Positions 11,493 through 22,700 of a stretch of 64,000 nucleotides of DNA are shown in pieces. Every line of letters begins with the position of its first letter. The stretch's first letter is position 1. The stretch comes from Phyllostachys edulis (lineage: Eukaryota; Streptophyta; Magnoliopsida; Poales; Poaceae), in contig CM070568.1 in assembly GCA_036346405.1 (NCBI GenBank), forward strand, positions 29,175,072-29,239,071, read 5' to 3'. The notes beneath the pieces are model-generated. The model did no database searches and had not been told where the DNA came from. It saw only the letters and a program-made list of their open reading frames with translations. A program made the position numbers and the translations under genes.

Positions 11493-11880
11493 TTACAGCA
11501 TGTTTAGTCTCTGCTCCAGCACAACTTCCATTCTCTGCTCCAGCCCAAATTCCATTCTTTACCCTGTATTGCTACGCTCCCTTGCTCTGTCCATGGTGTC
11601 TGCCCATTGGAAATATTGACATCCTCTATCCTATAGATCCGTACAAACGCCAAAACAACACACATATTTTATAGCTACCAGAGAAACATCCAAACCACAA
11701 GAAATCAAACTCAAGTTTACTTACTGAGAAATAAGGACATTTGTAAAACACTCGACCAGTATTTCCCTCGATGTTGGCGTAGAACACATTTGCTTGCACA
11801 CGGTAGTTAGGGCAATCCACCCGCCTAGCATTGGCTAGCGCAAGGGTCCTCCGATTCAGTGAGCTTGATGCCTCAGACAT
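11493..11880 (-). CDS. GRF-type zinc-finger mini-gene, antisense, between two CACTA arrays
   Basis: Two exons on the minus strand: 11880-11725 (start MSEASSSLNRRTLALANARR) and 11630-11559, with a 94-base intron (donor TCA|GTAAGT, acceptor CTATAG|GATAG). The join reads CPNYRVQ…EGNTGRVFYKCPYFS then DRGCQYFQWADTM, the GRF zinc-finger signature (NxGRxFYxCP…CxYFxWAD). The second zinc-ligand position reads Tyr in place of the usual Cys. The first stop gives 75 residues; the same frame continues past that TAA for 21 codons with a repeated LEQR helix to a second stop at 11493-11495, so the TAA may be a nonsense change. Just upstream, 11993-11982 reads ATAAGTAGGCCC on the minus strand, like the sequence before the other CACTA gene. 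It could be a transposon gene or a captured host gene. GRF fingers bind nucleic acid; the role here is unknown. Confidence 0.6.
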
Positions 11881-11981
11881 ATATATGGCTCTCACTCAAG
11901 AGGAGGGGATGAGGTGAGGTGAGACTAGAAGGAGAAAGAGCTGAGCTCAACTACTAGAAGAAGATGAGAAAGCTCAGGATT

Positions 11982-11993
11982 GGGCCTACTTAT
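11982..11993 (-). promoter_or_regulatory. Putative core promoter of the GRF gene
   Basis: The minus strand reads ATAAGTAGGCCC, about 100 bases upstream of the ATG at 11880 and next to array 2. The same core, ATAAGTAGGGCCC, stands at 17822-17834 between array 4 and the TNPA-like gene. Its use as a promoter is inferred from position. Confidence 0.4.
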
Positions 11994-12019
11994 GTTGGCG
12001 TGCAAATATTTTTTAGCTA

Positions 12020-12150
12020 TAGAACTATTACAGGCGGTTTAGTGGAATAAACCGTCTGTGATATGTATCACAGACGGTTATAAACTACAACAATCTGTGA
12101 TATATAATTATCACAGACGGTTATTAACAAGAATCATCTCTGATAAGCAC
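12020..12150. repeat. CACTA subterminal repeat array 2
   Basis: About six inverted copies of the CACAGACGGTT motif following the ATTTTTTAGCTATAGAACTAT phrase. Confidence 0.85.
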
Positions 12151-12590
12151 GGCTACTTTGAAGAAGACAGTGAGTACGCCTAAGAAAGCAACCAAGCCCA
12201 CCACCAAGCATGATTTTTTTCGGGGGGTCGTCCACGCAACATGAGGAGGATTAGACAGCAACCACGACCAACCTCATCGAACCTGACACAGTCTCTTGGT
12301 AGCCAAGCTTCTTGAACTCGCAGGGGCTGGTCATACCGACCAGCCAGAGAATGCTAATGAAGTAAGAGTGTGCCAAGCCGGAATACAATCACAGTATGAC
12401 CAATCCCTGCGAGTTCAAGAAGTATGGCTGCCAGGAGAGTGTGTCAGGTTCGATGAAGTAGGCCGTGGGTACCGTCTCATCACCTCATACTGTGTGGATG
12501 ACAACCGAAAAAAAGATCATGCTTCGTGGTGGGTTTGGTTGCTTTCTTAGTTGTACTCGCCATCTTCTTCAAAGCAACCGCATCAGAGAC
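12138..12590. repeat. Foldback 1 (arms about 190 bp, loop about 60 bp)
   Basis: The left arm 12138-12336 pairs with the right arm 12395-12590. Landmarks in the left arm are AAGAAAGCAACCAAGCCCAC, ATCGAACCTGACACA and CTTCTTGAACTCGCAGGG; each recurs inverted in the right arm in the mirrored order. The arms carry scattered mismatches. Read on the minus strand, the right arm starts a short frame MASTTKKATKPTTKHD, which hints at derivation from a coding exon. Confidence 0.85.
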
Positions 12591-12631
12591 AAATGAATAC
12601 TAACCTTAGATCACCAAGAACAAATAGAAAT

Positions 12632-13222
12632 ACAAGCATACTTGAAAATCTATGGTATTTCTTTCACCAAACGCACCCAGAGTCGGTCGCCTCCTTCAAA
12701 GCAGCTGCATATATATCAGAGATATTTCTCACTATAGATAGATCTAGATCTGAGGGGACGACCAGATATTTAATAGCGAATATCACATACAGTTATTGTT
12801 AATAACCGTTTGTGATACGTATTACAGACGGGTCTAAATAAATACCATTTGTGATAATTCAGAGACCGTTAGTGAGGTCTGGGAATGTCACAGACGGTTC
12901 TTGTCTAGAACGGTCTGTGAGGGTTCTTAACAAGAACCGTGTGAGGCCTATGATTATCACATACGGTTCTTAATAAGAACCGTCTGTGGGGCCTACGTAT
13001 CACAGACGGTGGTTATTTAAAACCGTCTATGATACGTATCACAGACATTTTTTTAAGAACAGACTGTGATATACGCAATTAAATATCTGGTCGGCCCAAC
13101 TCCAAACAGATCTGTCTATAGTGAGATCTGTCTCTAATATGCCGCTGCTTTGAAGGAGGCGGCCGGCTCTGGGGTGTTTGGTGAAAAAATTAAATATCAT
13201 AGATTTGCAACTGTGCTTGTAA
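12632..13222. repeat. Foldback 2 with a subterminal array as its loop
   Basis: Arms 12632-12790 and 13068-13222 are inverted copies. Shared landmarks are TTTCACCAAAC, GCCTCCTTCAAAGCAGC, TCTCACTATAGA and GACCAGATATTTAA. Between them lies array 3. The whole structure could fold as a long hairpin. Confidence 0.85.
12778..13080. repeat. CACTA subterminal repeat array 3
   Basis: About a dozen CACAGACGGTT / AACCGTCTGTG units in alternating orientation, separated by about 10-15 bases. Confidence 0.85.
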
Positions 13223-13295
13223 GATGGATGATAGCTAGGTTTATCATCCAAGGAGGTTATTGACAGTTAAGATTTACAATAGAATAATGAGCAGC

Positions 13296-13298
<3 letters not shown>

Positions 13299-13339
<41 letters not shown>
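13299..13339. repeat. (TA)n microsatellite
   Basis: About 20 TA units between foldback 2 and the TNP2 relic. Confidence 0.95.
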
Positions 13340-13342
<3 letters not shown>

Positions 13343-13633
13343 CTTGTTCTGTATTGTGTAAAATAATACTGTTTACATCATAGTGAGCCTCAGTTCTGAC
13401 TATGTCAAATGAATTAAGTATGAAGGGAGGAGAAGGAAAGGAGAAAGAAAGAGAGGTTGGTCAATAGGAAGAGATCTCGTGGGATATTTGGGATCTTCGT
13501 GGTGAGCTCCAAGGGTAATGATCTGTAATCCTTTATATTAGCCCTGGGTTAATCGCTATTCAATTTGTAGTTTGCTTAGTCAATAGGAGAGTAGTTTCGT
13601 GCGTTAATCTAATTTGTTACGTGCGTAGTGCAG

Positions 13634-16600
13634 ATGGTCCGAAGCTGGATGTACGTTAAGAACCGAGTGAGTGAAGAGTACATTCATGGCATGTCTACTT
13701 TTAGAAGAGCTATTGAGCAGGATATGTTGAAGAAGGGGATAAAATTTATGTATTATCCATACATTAATTGCGATAATCTGTAGATGTTTACCAACCTTAC
13801 GTAGATCGAAGGACACTTAATTTGAAGGGGTTTCAAAAAGGAGTATATATGTTGGACCAGTCACGGTCAAGAGCATATTATACCGGAAGGTAGTAACATC
13901 GCCGAGGGAGACAACGATATGCCGGATGTGGATTGTGCTTTTGATGAGGGCAGGTCGCACGATGACAATCTGGATGCGATGCAGAAGGGGACTATAGTGA
14001 AAGAGAGTTTGGTAGATTTGAGGGCTTAATGGAGGACTCGGGGAAACCTTTGTTTCTGGGTTGCAAACAGGAATACACAAGGTTGTCGTCCGTGCTTGAA
14101 CTGTTGAAATTAAAGGCAAGCAATGGTTAGTCCGACAAGAGTTTCACAGCATTACTCGGCCTCCTAGCGGATATCCTTCCAAAGAGAAATGTGTTGCCCA
14201 GAACCACCTACCAAGTTAAGAAGGTTCTTTGTCCATTGAGAATGGAAGTAGAAAGAATACATGCATACCCAAACGATTATATCCTCTACCGTAAAGAGTA
14301 TGCAGAAATGCATGTATGTTCGGTGTGCAAAGCATCCCGATACAAGCGTAAGAATCACTCCGATAACGGCGAGCGCATCCAGGTGAAGCAAGGACCTCCT
14401 ACTAAGGTGTTGTGGTATTTTCCTATAATTCCTCGTTTGAAACATTTATTTGCAAACCAAAAGGAGGCAAGATTGCTGCGTTGGCACTCGGAGGAGCGTA
14501 AGAAAGATGGAAAGATAAGGCACCCTACTGATTCTGCCTAGTGGAGAAACTTTGATAGGAGCTTTGAAGACTTCAGTGTAGAACTGAGGAATATAAGGTT
14601 TGAGTTGAGTACAGATGGAATGAATCCTTTCGGTAACATGAGCAGCCGACATAGTACCTGGCCCATGAATCTATGCATGTACAACCTTCCTTCTTGGTTG
14701 TGTATGAAGCAGAAGTACATTTTGATGTCACTACTTATCCATGGGCCGAAGGAATCTGAGAACGATATTGATGTGTACCTAGCACCATTACTGGAACGTC
14801 TTGTGACACTGTGGAACGAAGGGGTACATGTATGGGATGCGTACAAACGAGAGAACTTCACTTTACACGCCATGTTGTTCTGCACCATCAATGATTTTTC
14901 TACCCTTGGTGACCTATCGGGGTTTAGTACAAAAGGAGCCAAAACATGTCCGCACTGCTTACATGATACCGAGAGTGTGTGGCTGAACAACTTGCGCAAA
15001 ATTGTGTACATGCATCACCGTAGGTTCCTTCCCAGGTATCACCCATACCGCAAGATGAAGAAGAAATTCGACGAAAATTCTGCCTAGTGGAGAAACTTTG
15101 ATAGGAGCTTTGAAGACTTCAGTGTAGAACTGAGGAATATAAGGTTTGAGTTGAGTACAGATGGAATGAATCCTTTCGGTAACATGAGCAGCTGACATAG
15201 TACCTGGCCCATGAATCTATGCATGTACAACCTTCCTTCTTGGTTGTGTATGAAGCAGAAGTACATTTTGATGTCACTACTTATCCAAGGGCCGAAGGAA
15301 TCTGAGAACGATATTGATGTGTACCTAGCACCATTACTGAAACGTCTTGTGACACTGTGGAACGAAGGGGTACATGTATGGGATGCGTACAAACGAGAGA
15401 ACTTCACTTTACACGCCATGTTGTTCTGCACCATCAATGATTTTTCTACCCTTGGTGACCTATCGGGGTTTAGTACAAAAGGAGCCAAAACATGTCCGCA
15501 CTGCTTACATGATACCGAGAGTGTGTGGCTGAACAACTTGCGCAAAATTGTGTACATGCATCACCCACCCATACCGCAAGATGAAGAAGAAATTCGACGA
15601 AAATAAGGAGGACGGTTCATCTCCAAGGGCTTTTAGAGGGAAAGAGGTCTATGATATGGTTAAGGATATCGATGTTGTGCTTGGAAAGGGACGTAAATTG
15701 AGGACCCGCCAAAAGAACATCTGGAAAAAGCGATCAATTTTTTGGAACTTACCTTATTGGGAGCACTTAAAAGTTCGCCATTGCATCAACGTCATGCACA
15801 TGGAGAAGAATGTATATGATAGCTTGATTGGTCTCTTACTGAACATTCATGATAAAACAAAGGATGGTGTCAATGCACAGCGTGACTTGGTTGATATGAA
15901 TATAAGGACCGAGTTAGCACCGAAAGAGACCGATAAAGGACGAACGTATTTTCCCCCAGCTTGCTACACTATGTCCAAGGCCGAGAGAAAGGAACTGTGC
16001 TAGAGCTTACATGGTGTAAAAGTTCCGTCTAGTTACTCTGCCAGCATGAAGAAACTTGTTTCTATAGAAGATTTGATGACACAAATACTTCCTGTTGCAA
16101 TTAAAAGTATTTTGCCGAACAAGGTCGGAGTGGCAATCATGATGATGTGTTATTTCTTTAACTCAATTACTCACAAGGTCATCGACCTCGGAGGACTAGA
16201 TGCTCTGCAGGCCGAGATGGTGACGACTCTATGTCATCTTAAGATATATTTCCCTCCATCATTTTTCGATATCATGATCCATCTCATTGTTCACCTTGTG
16301 AAAGAGATAAAGATATGCGACCCTGTGTTCCTACGTCATATGTACCCGTAGAGGTACATGGCTATTCTCAAGTCCTATGCACGAAATCGACCTCGGCCGA
16401 AGGGCATCATCATCGAATGTTATGCAACCGAAGAGGTCATTGAGTTCTGCGTCGACTACATGGCTCAGGTGGAACCGATAGGTGTGCCTCTATCTCGTTA
16501 TGAGGGGAGGCTCGAGGGTATCGGGACCATCGAAAAGAAAGCAATCACTCCCGATTTCGACGCATATGCTCAAGCCCATTTCATGGTCTTGCAACACATG

Positions 16601-17362
16601 ACCTAAGTGTCCTCGTACATCAACGAGCACAAAGACATGGTAAACCAACAGAATCTAGGCCGGTTAGAAGTTTGGATCACGAGAGAACACAACCGTCGGT
16701 TCAACGAATGGTTAAAGGTGCGATTCAATAGGAGGCCGTCATCAAGTGATGATATGCTGCCATGGTTAGCAAAATGTCCAAAATTTATAATTGTGACATG
16801 GCAAGGATACGACATAATTTGGTACACATTTTATACGACAGCTCAGAATAGGAAGAGCATAGTCCAGAACAGCGGTGTCCACATAGATTCGTTTCACGAG
16901 CAGTTCAATACCGCTGGTTGAGCTCCTACTATGGGTTTGTAGAGGAGATTTGGGACCTCGACTACGTACTTTTCAAGATCCCTCTGTTTCGGTGTCATCG
17001 AGTCAAACTTCCACAGGGTGTGATGGTCAACAAGTACGGCGTCACTACTGTGGACCTCGAATGTGTCGGATACAAGGATGAATCATTCGTACTCACTAAG
17101 CAAGTTGTTCAAGTTTTTTTATGTAAAGGACCCAGTAAATAAGAACCGTCACATAGTTCTTCATGGAAAAACAACGATTGTCAGAGTAGAAAATGTCGTG
17201 GATGAGGAAGAGTACAATAAATTTGACGAGTTGCCTCATTTCAGAGACGACATCAAGCTCAAGGAAGAACCCAGTGAGAAAGCTAGCTATATACGCGTCG
17301 ATCATCGTAAAGGGCTATTTTTTTTAAACAAAATAGCCAAGTGGACTGATCCTACACGGTAA
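13634..17362 (+). pseudogene. CACTA TNP2-type transposase (degenerate)
   Basis: Starts MVRSWMYVKNRVSEEYIHGM, matching the transposase-associated N-terminal domain (PF13963-like). It continues with ALLGLLADILPKRNVLP and HVCSVCKASRYK, then the TNP2 core (PF02992-like): WPMNLCMYNLPSWLCMKQKY, GAKTCPHCLHDTESVWL, HRRFLPRYHPYRKMKKKFD. Then come DUF4218 (HCINVMHMEKNVYDSLIGLL, LKSYARNRPRPKGIIIECYA) and a DUF4216-like end (DELPHFRDDIKLKEEPSEKA, NKIAKWTDPTR). Stops or frame changes occur near 13782, 14030, 14540, 15087, 15606, 16002, 16351, 16603 and 16919, and the core is partly duplicated. TNP2 is the catalytic DDE transposase of CACTA elements; this copy is not expressible as one protein. Confidence 0.9.
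14531..15602 (+). repeat. 546-bp tandem duplication inside TNP2
   Basis: The segment starting ATTCTGCCTAGTGGAGAAAC at 14531 restarts at 15077, giving an exact 546-base offset. The two copies are almost identical. The second lacks 20 bases (GTAGGTTCCTTCCCAGGTAT) present in the first at about 15019-15038, which shifts the frame, and has a few point changes such as CATGGGCC to CAAGGGCC. Confidence 0.95.
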
Positions 17363-17529
17363 ACACCTATTTAAAAAATTGTTCCGTTGTAACTAAGAAA
17401 CTCGACATGTAGTTAAGGAATTACTCCATTGTAATTTATTCACTAATTAAGAAATTATTTCATCTGTGATTGTATCTGCTTTCTTGTTTTCAGAGGGCAT
17501 AACTAGAATATTTTTTAGCTATAGAAGGA

Positions 17530-17820
17530 ACTATTACAGACAGTTTTGTGGAACAAACCATCTGTGATATGGATGATTCCTAAGGCGCCAAACATTTCGT
17601 CTCCCACACACACGTCCAAAAATTTCCCCCCACCCACGCTGAGCATCATAAACGGTTCCATAAATAGAACCGTATATGATATGCTCGCTTATCGCAGACG
17701 GTCCTGGAATAGAACTGTCTGTGATATGCTCGCTTATCGCAAACGGTCCTGGAATAGAACCGTTTGTGATATGCGCTTATCACAGACGGTTCTTCATGAG
17801 AACCGTATGTGATATGCATT
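17530..17820. repeat. CACTA subterminal repeat array 4
   Basis: Inverted units of the CACAGACGGTT motif, several in the form GCTTATCGCAGACGGTCC. It lies after the TNP2 end and the phrase AGAGGGCATAACTAGAATAT, and immediately before the promoter-like sequence of the next gene. Confidence 0.85.
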
Positions 17821-17821
17821 T

Positions 17822-17834
17822 ATAAGTAGGGCCC
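17822..17834 (+). promoter_or_regulatory. Putative core promoter of the TNPA-like gene
   Basis: ATAAGTAGGGCCC at the inner edge of array 4 is followed by a pyrimidine-rich leader typical of plant 5' UTRs. Function is inferred from position and from the copy at 11982-11993. Confidence 0.4.
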
Positions 17835-19559
17835 CGCTAGGGTTTGCGTCCTTACTCCTCAAAGCTCACTCTTCGGTCCATCTCCCCAGCGCCCTTACTT
17901 CCTGTGTTCCTCCCAAGCCTCCTCTCTCCACGCCGTCGTCCCCGCGCCGTCCTCCTCCCCTACGTCGTCATCATTCCCAAGCCTCCTCACTTCGCACCGT
18001 CATCCCCGCGCCGTACTCCTCCCCTACGCCACCGTCATCCTCGTGCCTCCTCCTCCTCGCGCTGGCGTCCTCCCTCTGCGACCTCCAACCTCGACAATGC
18101 CGCCCCCGACCTCAACAACGCCTCGCTCCCCCGACCTCGACTCCCTCTTCGTCCATGCCTCCCGTCGAGGTACGAGCTCATCGCTTTGGATTGTGCTAGT
18201 AGAAGTTTCAAATTTTGCTGATTTGATTGACTCTAGCACTGGGATATATTGCTCAATAATGTTGTGGGAGGTACAAGCTCACCGCTTTGGATTCTCTAAT
18301 ATTGTGTCATGTTATTCATGCTCATCAGATCCCTCTGTTTCATTATGTTGATGTTGTCTGGTCATTTTGCACCATTCTGTTGATAGCTTCTGCTCACTGT
18401 GATTATTATTCAGTTATTGTTTATATTCCTGTCAATTGAAATATTGTGTAGTTGGTTCAATTGAAATATTGACAGTGAACTCTCGATTGATGATTTATTT
18501 TGCTGTGAAGTTCTATCTTTTGAGTATTTTTATCCTGATTGATGTAGTACTGATTTGTTGATCTTGCAGTAATTTCATTTATTGATACAGTACTGATTTG
18601 TTAATCTTGCGAGATAGTAAGTAAGCGAGATGGTGTCCGCATCGTCTTCGCCGCCGTCATCGACCTCGCCGAATGCATATGGATCTCCGATGAAAGTGGT
18701 ACCTAAGCGACATGCTAGAGAAATATCGAAAATGCTTGTGGCCCGAATTACCATCACGGCCGTCAGTACTACTAGGGTCCCCCTTCTTCCTCAGAAAGCA
18801 ACGGAAGCATTCCAGACCACCTACGGTATACTTGGAAGGGAACGGGTCCCCATCAGCACACAGAAATAGAAGGATCTGACGGTCATAGAGAGAGCACAGC
18901 AGTAGACTGAAATTACAACGTCGTTCGAGATCCCACCAGAAGTCTTTGAACTTGTGCGACGACAGGCGTTCCTTGCGATGGGACACGCTTGGAAGACCTT
19001 CAAGAGCAAGCTTTTCACGGAATACGTGAATAAGGATCAGATGCCCTGCATGAAGTATCGTTTCGTGTTGTCGGATACATGGGACGCCTTTGTGCAGATG
19101 AAGACAATGGGCGAATTTCATCAGCAAAGTACAGCGCACAAGGCTATCCAGGCACAAAACATTCACCCCCACAGACTTAGCACCGCTGGGTATGCAGGTA
19201 AAATCCAGGGATGGATGAGTGAGGACAATGTGGCAATCCAGTCGGGGGTCTCCCCGCCATTTGCCGGGATCACAAACAAGCGCGTCCAAAACTGGTTAAG
19301 AGGGAGGGCCACAATCACGTCGTTGGGCGCCATCTCTCTCACAAACCCGGCAGACGAGGAAGTGTCCCAACACCTGGTAAGATATGTCAAAACTACCTAG
19401 TTGTTAATAATTCTATAACTTTGTAGGGTCTAAAATAATATGATGGCCTCTTGCAGCAAATATTGAGTACTCAATCTTCCCAATGCTCCTTCGAAGCAGT
19501 TAGGGAGAAGGATATACTATTCACGACCCTGGGAAACAAGGAGCACCCGGGTCGCACGC

Positions 19560-22500
19560 TGTCGGGACCCCGAGTATGCAACCTCAGGACCCTCTGTATA
19601 TTCTGAACTAGTCCCATGATCAGTAGCTAGCTCACACAGTTGCAACATTGGTGTAATCATATCCACATAACCAAACTATAGATGAAGCAGACAAATTAAT
19701 ATTATTTAGCAAAAGGACCTTATGGTCAAGTCTTACAACATTCGCCACGCAGGGCTTAGCAACAAAAGAGAGCTTGCAGCGGAAACCAAACAACTGGTGG
19801 AGATCACCCAATATACACACAGGCAATCAAGTGGAGGACGCGACCTAATTTGCATAGTCTTCAAAGTAGTCTTCCTCGTAGAACTCGTTGCTTCTAGGTT
19901 CTCCTTCAGTGACTGATCAACCAGAGGGTGTAAAGTCGTGAGTACTTTGAATGTACTCAGCAAGTCGCAGAGAAATGTATGCAAGTAATATTTATGCAGA
20001 GTTCGACAAGGATAGATTTACGGCTTTTTTTTGCAGAAAGCAATATTGACAGTGAATACAGTAAGTAGATTGTAAAGCACAATTTAAATGATTAATACAA
20101 GTAATCAATTTTCTTTGAAATAAACTAGTGAACACCCTGTTCACTTCCCAACCATCAACCATCTAAGATTCGACCAACCCATTCCAACATTTTTGACAAA
20201 AGTCTACCCCTTGCGTGAAATCACCAAGCATGTCCATAACCGGGGACACGGCTATTCGAATAGTTTTACACTCTGCAGAGGTTGTACAGCTTGACCCACA
20301 AGACACGAATTCTCTAGTTTGTTCTAAGCATATATCTATGCCACCGCCACTACCTTAGGTAAGCGGTCTAGAGTACGTGACAAGGCTTTTACAAAGCTCT
20401 ATTTTAACTCGAATCATCACGAGGTTTCGCCATTCTCGGGTCCCTCTACGCCGCTTATCAACCCTTGATAGATCCGAACCAAAACATTGCTAATTAGTTG
20501 GCCAGGTCTATCCCAGTCTAGACATGTGGTTGTACGATAAGGACCCAGATCAATGGTTCAAGGTTAAGTCCTTAGTTGGCTGCTCAGACGAGACGTTTTC
20601 GCATTCCAAATGTGCTTCCGCACCCACCTTTTCCACCGCCCACTCGTCTGAGCATAAATCAATTTCGTTCAACCCGGCCAAATGACAATCCTTGCCATGG
20701 CACAACATCTTTTATCAATAGTGGCTCCGCCACGATTCCATAATTCCTTTAGTCAAATTCAATCATTCTTGAGTATGTGATCATGAACCTATCGTATAAC
20801 TAAAGCATTGGATAAGCATAAAACGGTACCCATGTTGGTATTACAATCATATCCAACTAATAATTAACCATCCTAGGGTGTCCAAGGATTTATGTCATTC
20901 AAGGATACATGTCATTCACAACTTATCAAGGAGGTATAATGGCAATTAGGTAATTAACTAATTCCCGAAACCGTTTATTATAAAATTAGCGATGCATGTT
21001 TATATCAAACAATATACTTTTATAAAGATGGGTTCAATATGATCAAAGGTCTATGACTTGCCTTCATTGAAGAGTAGAGGTGCTTCGGTCGTCGGGTCTG
21101 CAAATTTGTCCGAAACACCGGAATCTACATGCGCGAACAAAGCTAAATAAATAAAACAACTCCAAATAAAATTCAAATAATTACCAAATAAATACTAATA
21201 GGAATATAAAGAATTTACATGAATTTAGAAATTTGAATCACTCGAATCGGAGTTCGAATGAAGAAGTTATGGCCTCCGAAAGTTTGGAATTGCATAAAAT
21301 GATGAAATGGAGATTTTCCTGATTTTCCGATTTATTTTTCTAAAGGAAAATCGAGAAAAGCTGCGTGGCTGCTGACTGGGCTGCCACATCAGCGAGGGAG
21401 GCTAAGGTGGCGCTAATTGGGCGCCACAGGGGCGCCACGTGGCTCGGCCACGTCGGACCCGAGCGACGGTGCACTGGTCACAGCTTCTTGTGACTGCGCC
21501 CAAGACTCCACGCCGTGGCGAGCCCGGTGAGCGGTGGCAACGTGAAGAGGAGGGCGTGATGAATCCGTGCGCCGAATCGGTGGCGGTCGGCGAAGAAATG
21601 GCAAGCGGCGGCGACAAGAAGCGGCGGAGGCGGCGAAAGCGGCGGCGACGGGTTCGATGAGGCTCGGGTGGAGTGAGTCGCGACCGCAAGGTGCGTCGTG
21701 TGGCGGTGCTTGCGGGCGAGGTCGGTGGTGCCAGAGGAAGCTTGACGACGGTAGCGGCGGAGAGAAACTCGGCGGCGGTGGTTGGAGCTCAAAATACAGT
21801 GAGCTCGGAGGGAGAGAGGGGAAGTGGGATGAGGGGAAAGAGAGAGGAGAGGGAGGCGCGTCCGATGCTCACATTTATAGGACTCGGGGAGACCTGGAGG
21901 AGGAGGAGGAGGAGGAGAAGAGGTTGTCGGCCATTAATGGCGGGCAAGGCGGAGTCTTGACTTATTGCGGAGAAGAGGGAAAAGCGGGCGATAGGTGCAA
22001 TGGAGGCGGGATGGCGGCCTTGACCGGACGGGACGGGGTAGGCTGCTAGGGCACGACAAGGAAGCGGCGGGAGCCAGTGAGATTCGAGGCGAGGTGCGGC
22101 GGAGGTTGAAGACGACCGGGAGGCGCGTCGGCTAACTAAAAGCGAGGCAGAGAGAGAGAGAGAGCAGAGCGGCTTGGAGGCGGCTGGTAAGCAGGCCGCT
22201 TTGTCGCCAGGAGTAACCAAGTGGCGCGGCGGCGCTGGCTGCCATGAGAGGCTGGGCAAGGATTTGGCCACGCCAGGGAAAGAAAGAAAGGGCCAAGGAA
22301 TTCGCCCAAGTCAAGGGAGAATTAAAATGCATTTAGATTAAAGAAATGCTAGAAAACCAAAAAGGCCTTTAAAGATTAGTTAATAAAGTCTAAAAATTCT
22401 AGGAAAATACACGAAATCCCTTGAATTATTTAAAACTTGATAAAAATATTTTCAGCTTAACTTTTGCTTTTAGTTTTTGCAAATAATTATTTTTAACTTA

Positions 22501-22700
22501 GGGCAAAAGGAAAAACCAATTTAAAACCCAACAAAACTCAACTAAACCAACCTTAATTAGTTGAAGTTTTAATTAATTCAAATTAAACAGCTTTTAAAAT
22601 TCTAAATTACAAGTTAAGCTTTGGCAAATTAATAAAACCAAATGGTTAACTTTTAAAGTTTTCAAAAATTTTAAAAAACCTAGAAAATAGGGATGTTACA
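19560..22700 (-). mobile_element. Solo LTR 'B' (3.1 kb, gypsy type), inverted
   Basis: On the plus strand it starts TGTCGGGACCCC and ends GGGATGTTACA, so the minus strand reads TGTAACATCCC…GTCCCGACA, the same ends as LTR C (28391-40588). It is flanked by a perfect 5-bp duplication cacgc (19555-19559 and 22701-22705). No internal retrotransposon sequence or second LTR is present, so it is a solo LTR left by LTR-LTR recombination. It contains the diagnostic block with GTTGTACAGCTTGACCCAC near 20280 and a GC-rich strand-symmetric patch (21400-22300) whose open frames are low-complexity. Confidence 0.92.

Noticed and set aside
11196..13080. Evenly spaced short repeats resembling a CRISPR array
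   Set aside because: Units alternate in orientation, vary in sequence and sit beside a CACTA transposase. The genome is a plant, so these are subterminal repeats.
14538..15557. Paired 157-codon minus-strand frames
   Set aside because: Exact shadows of the duplicated TNP2 coding sequence on the opposite strand.
21402..22332. Open frames on both strands in solo LTR B
   Set aside because: Glycine/arginine-rich and antisense to proline/serine-rich frames: a base-composition effect in a GC-rich LTR region.
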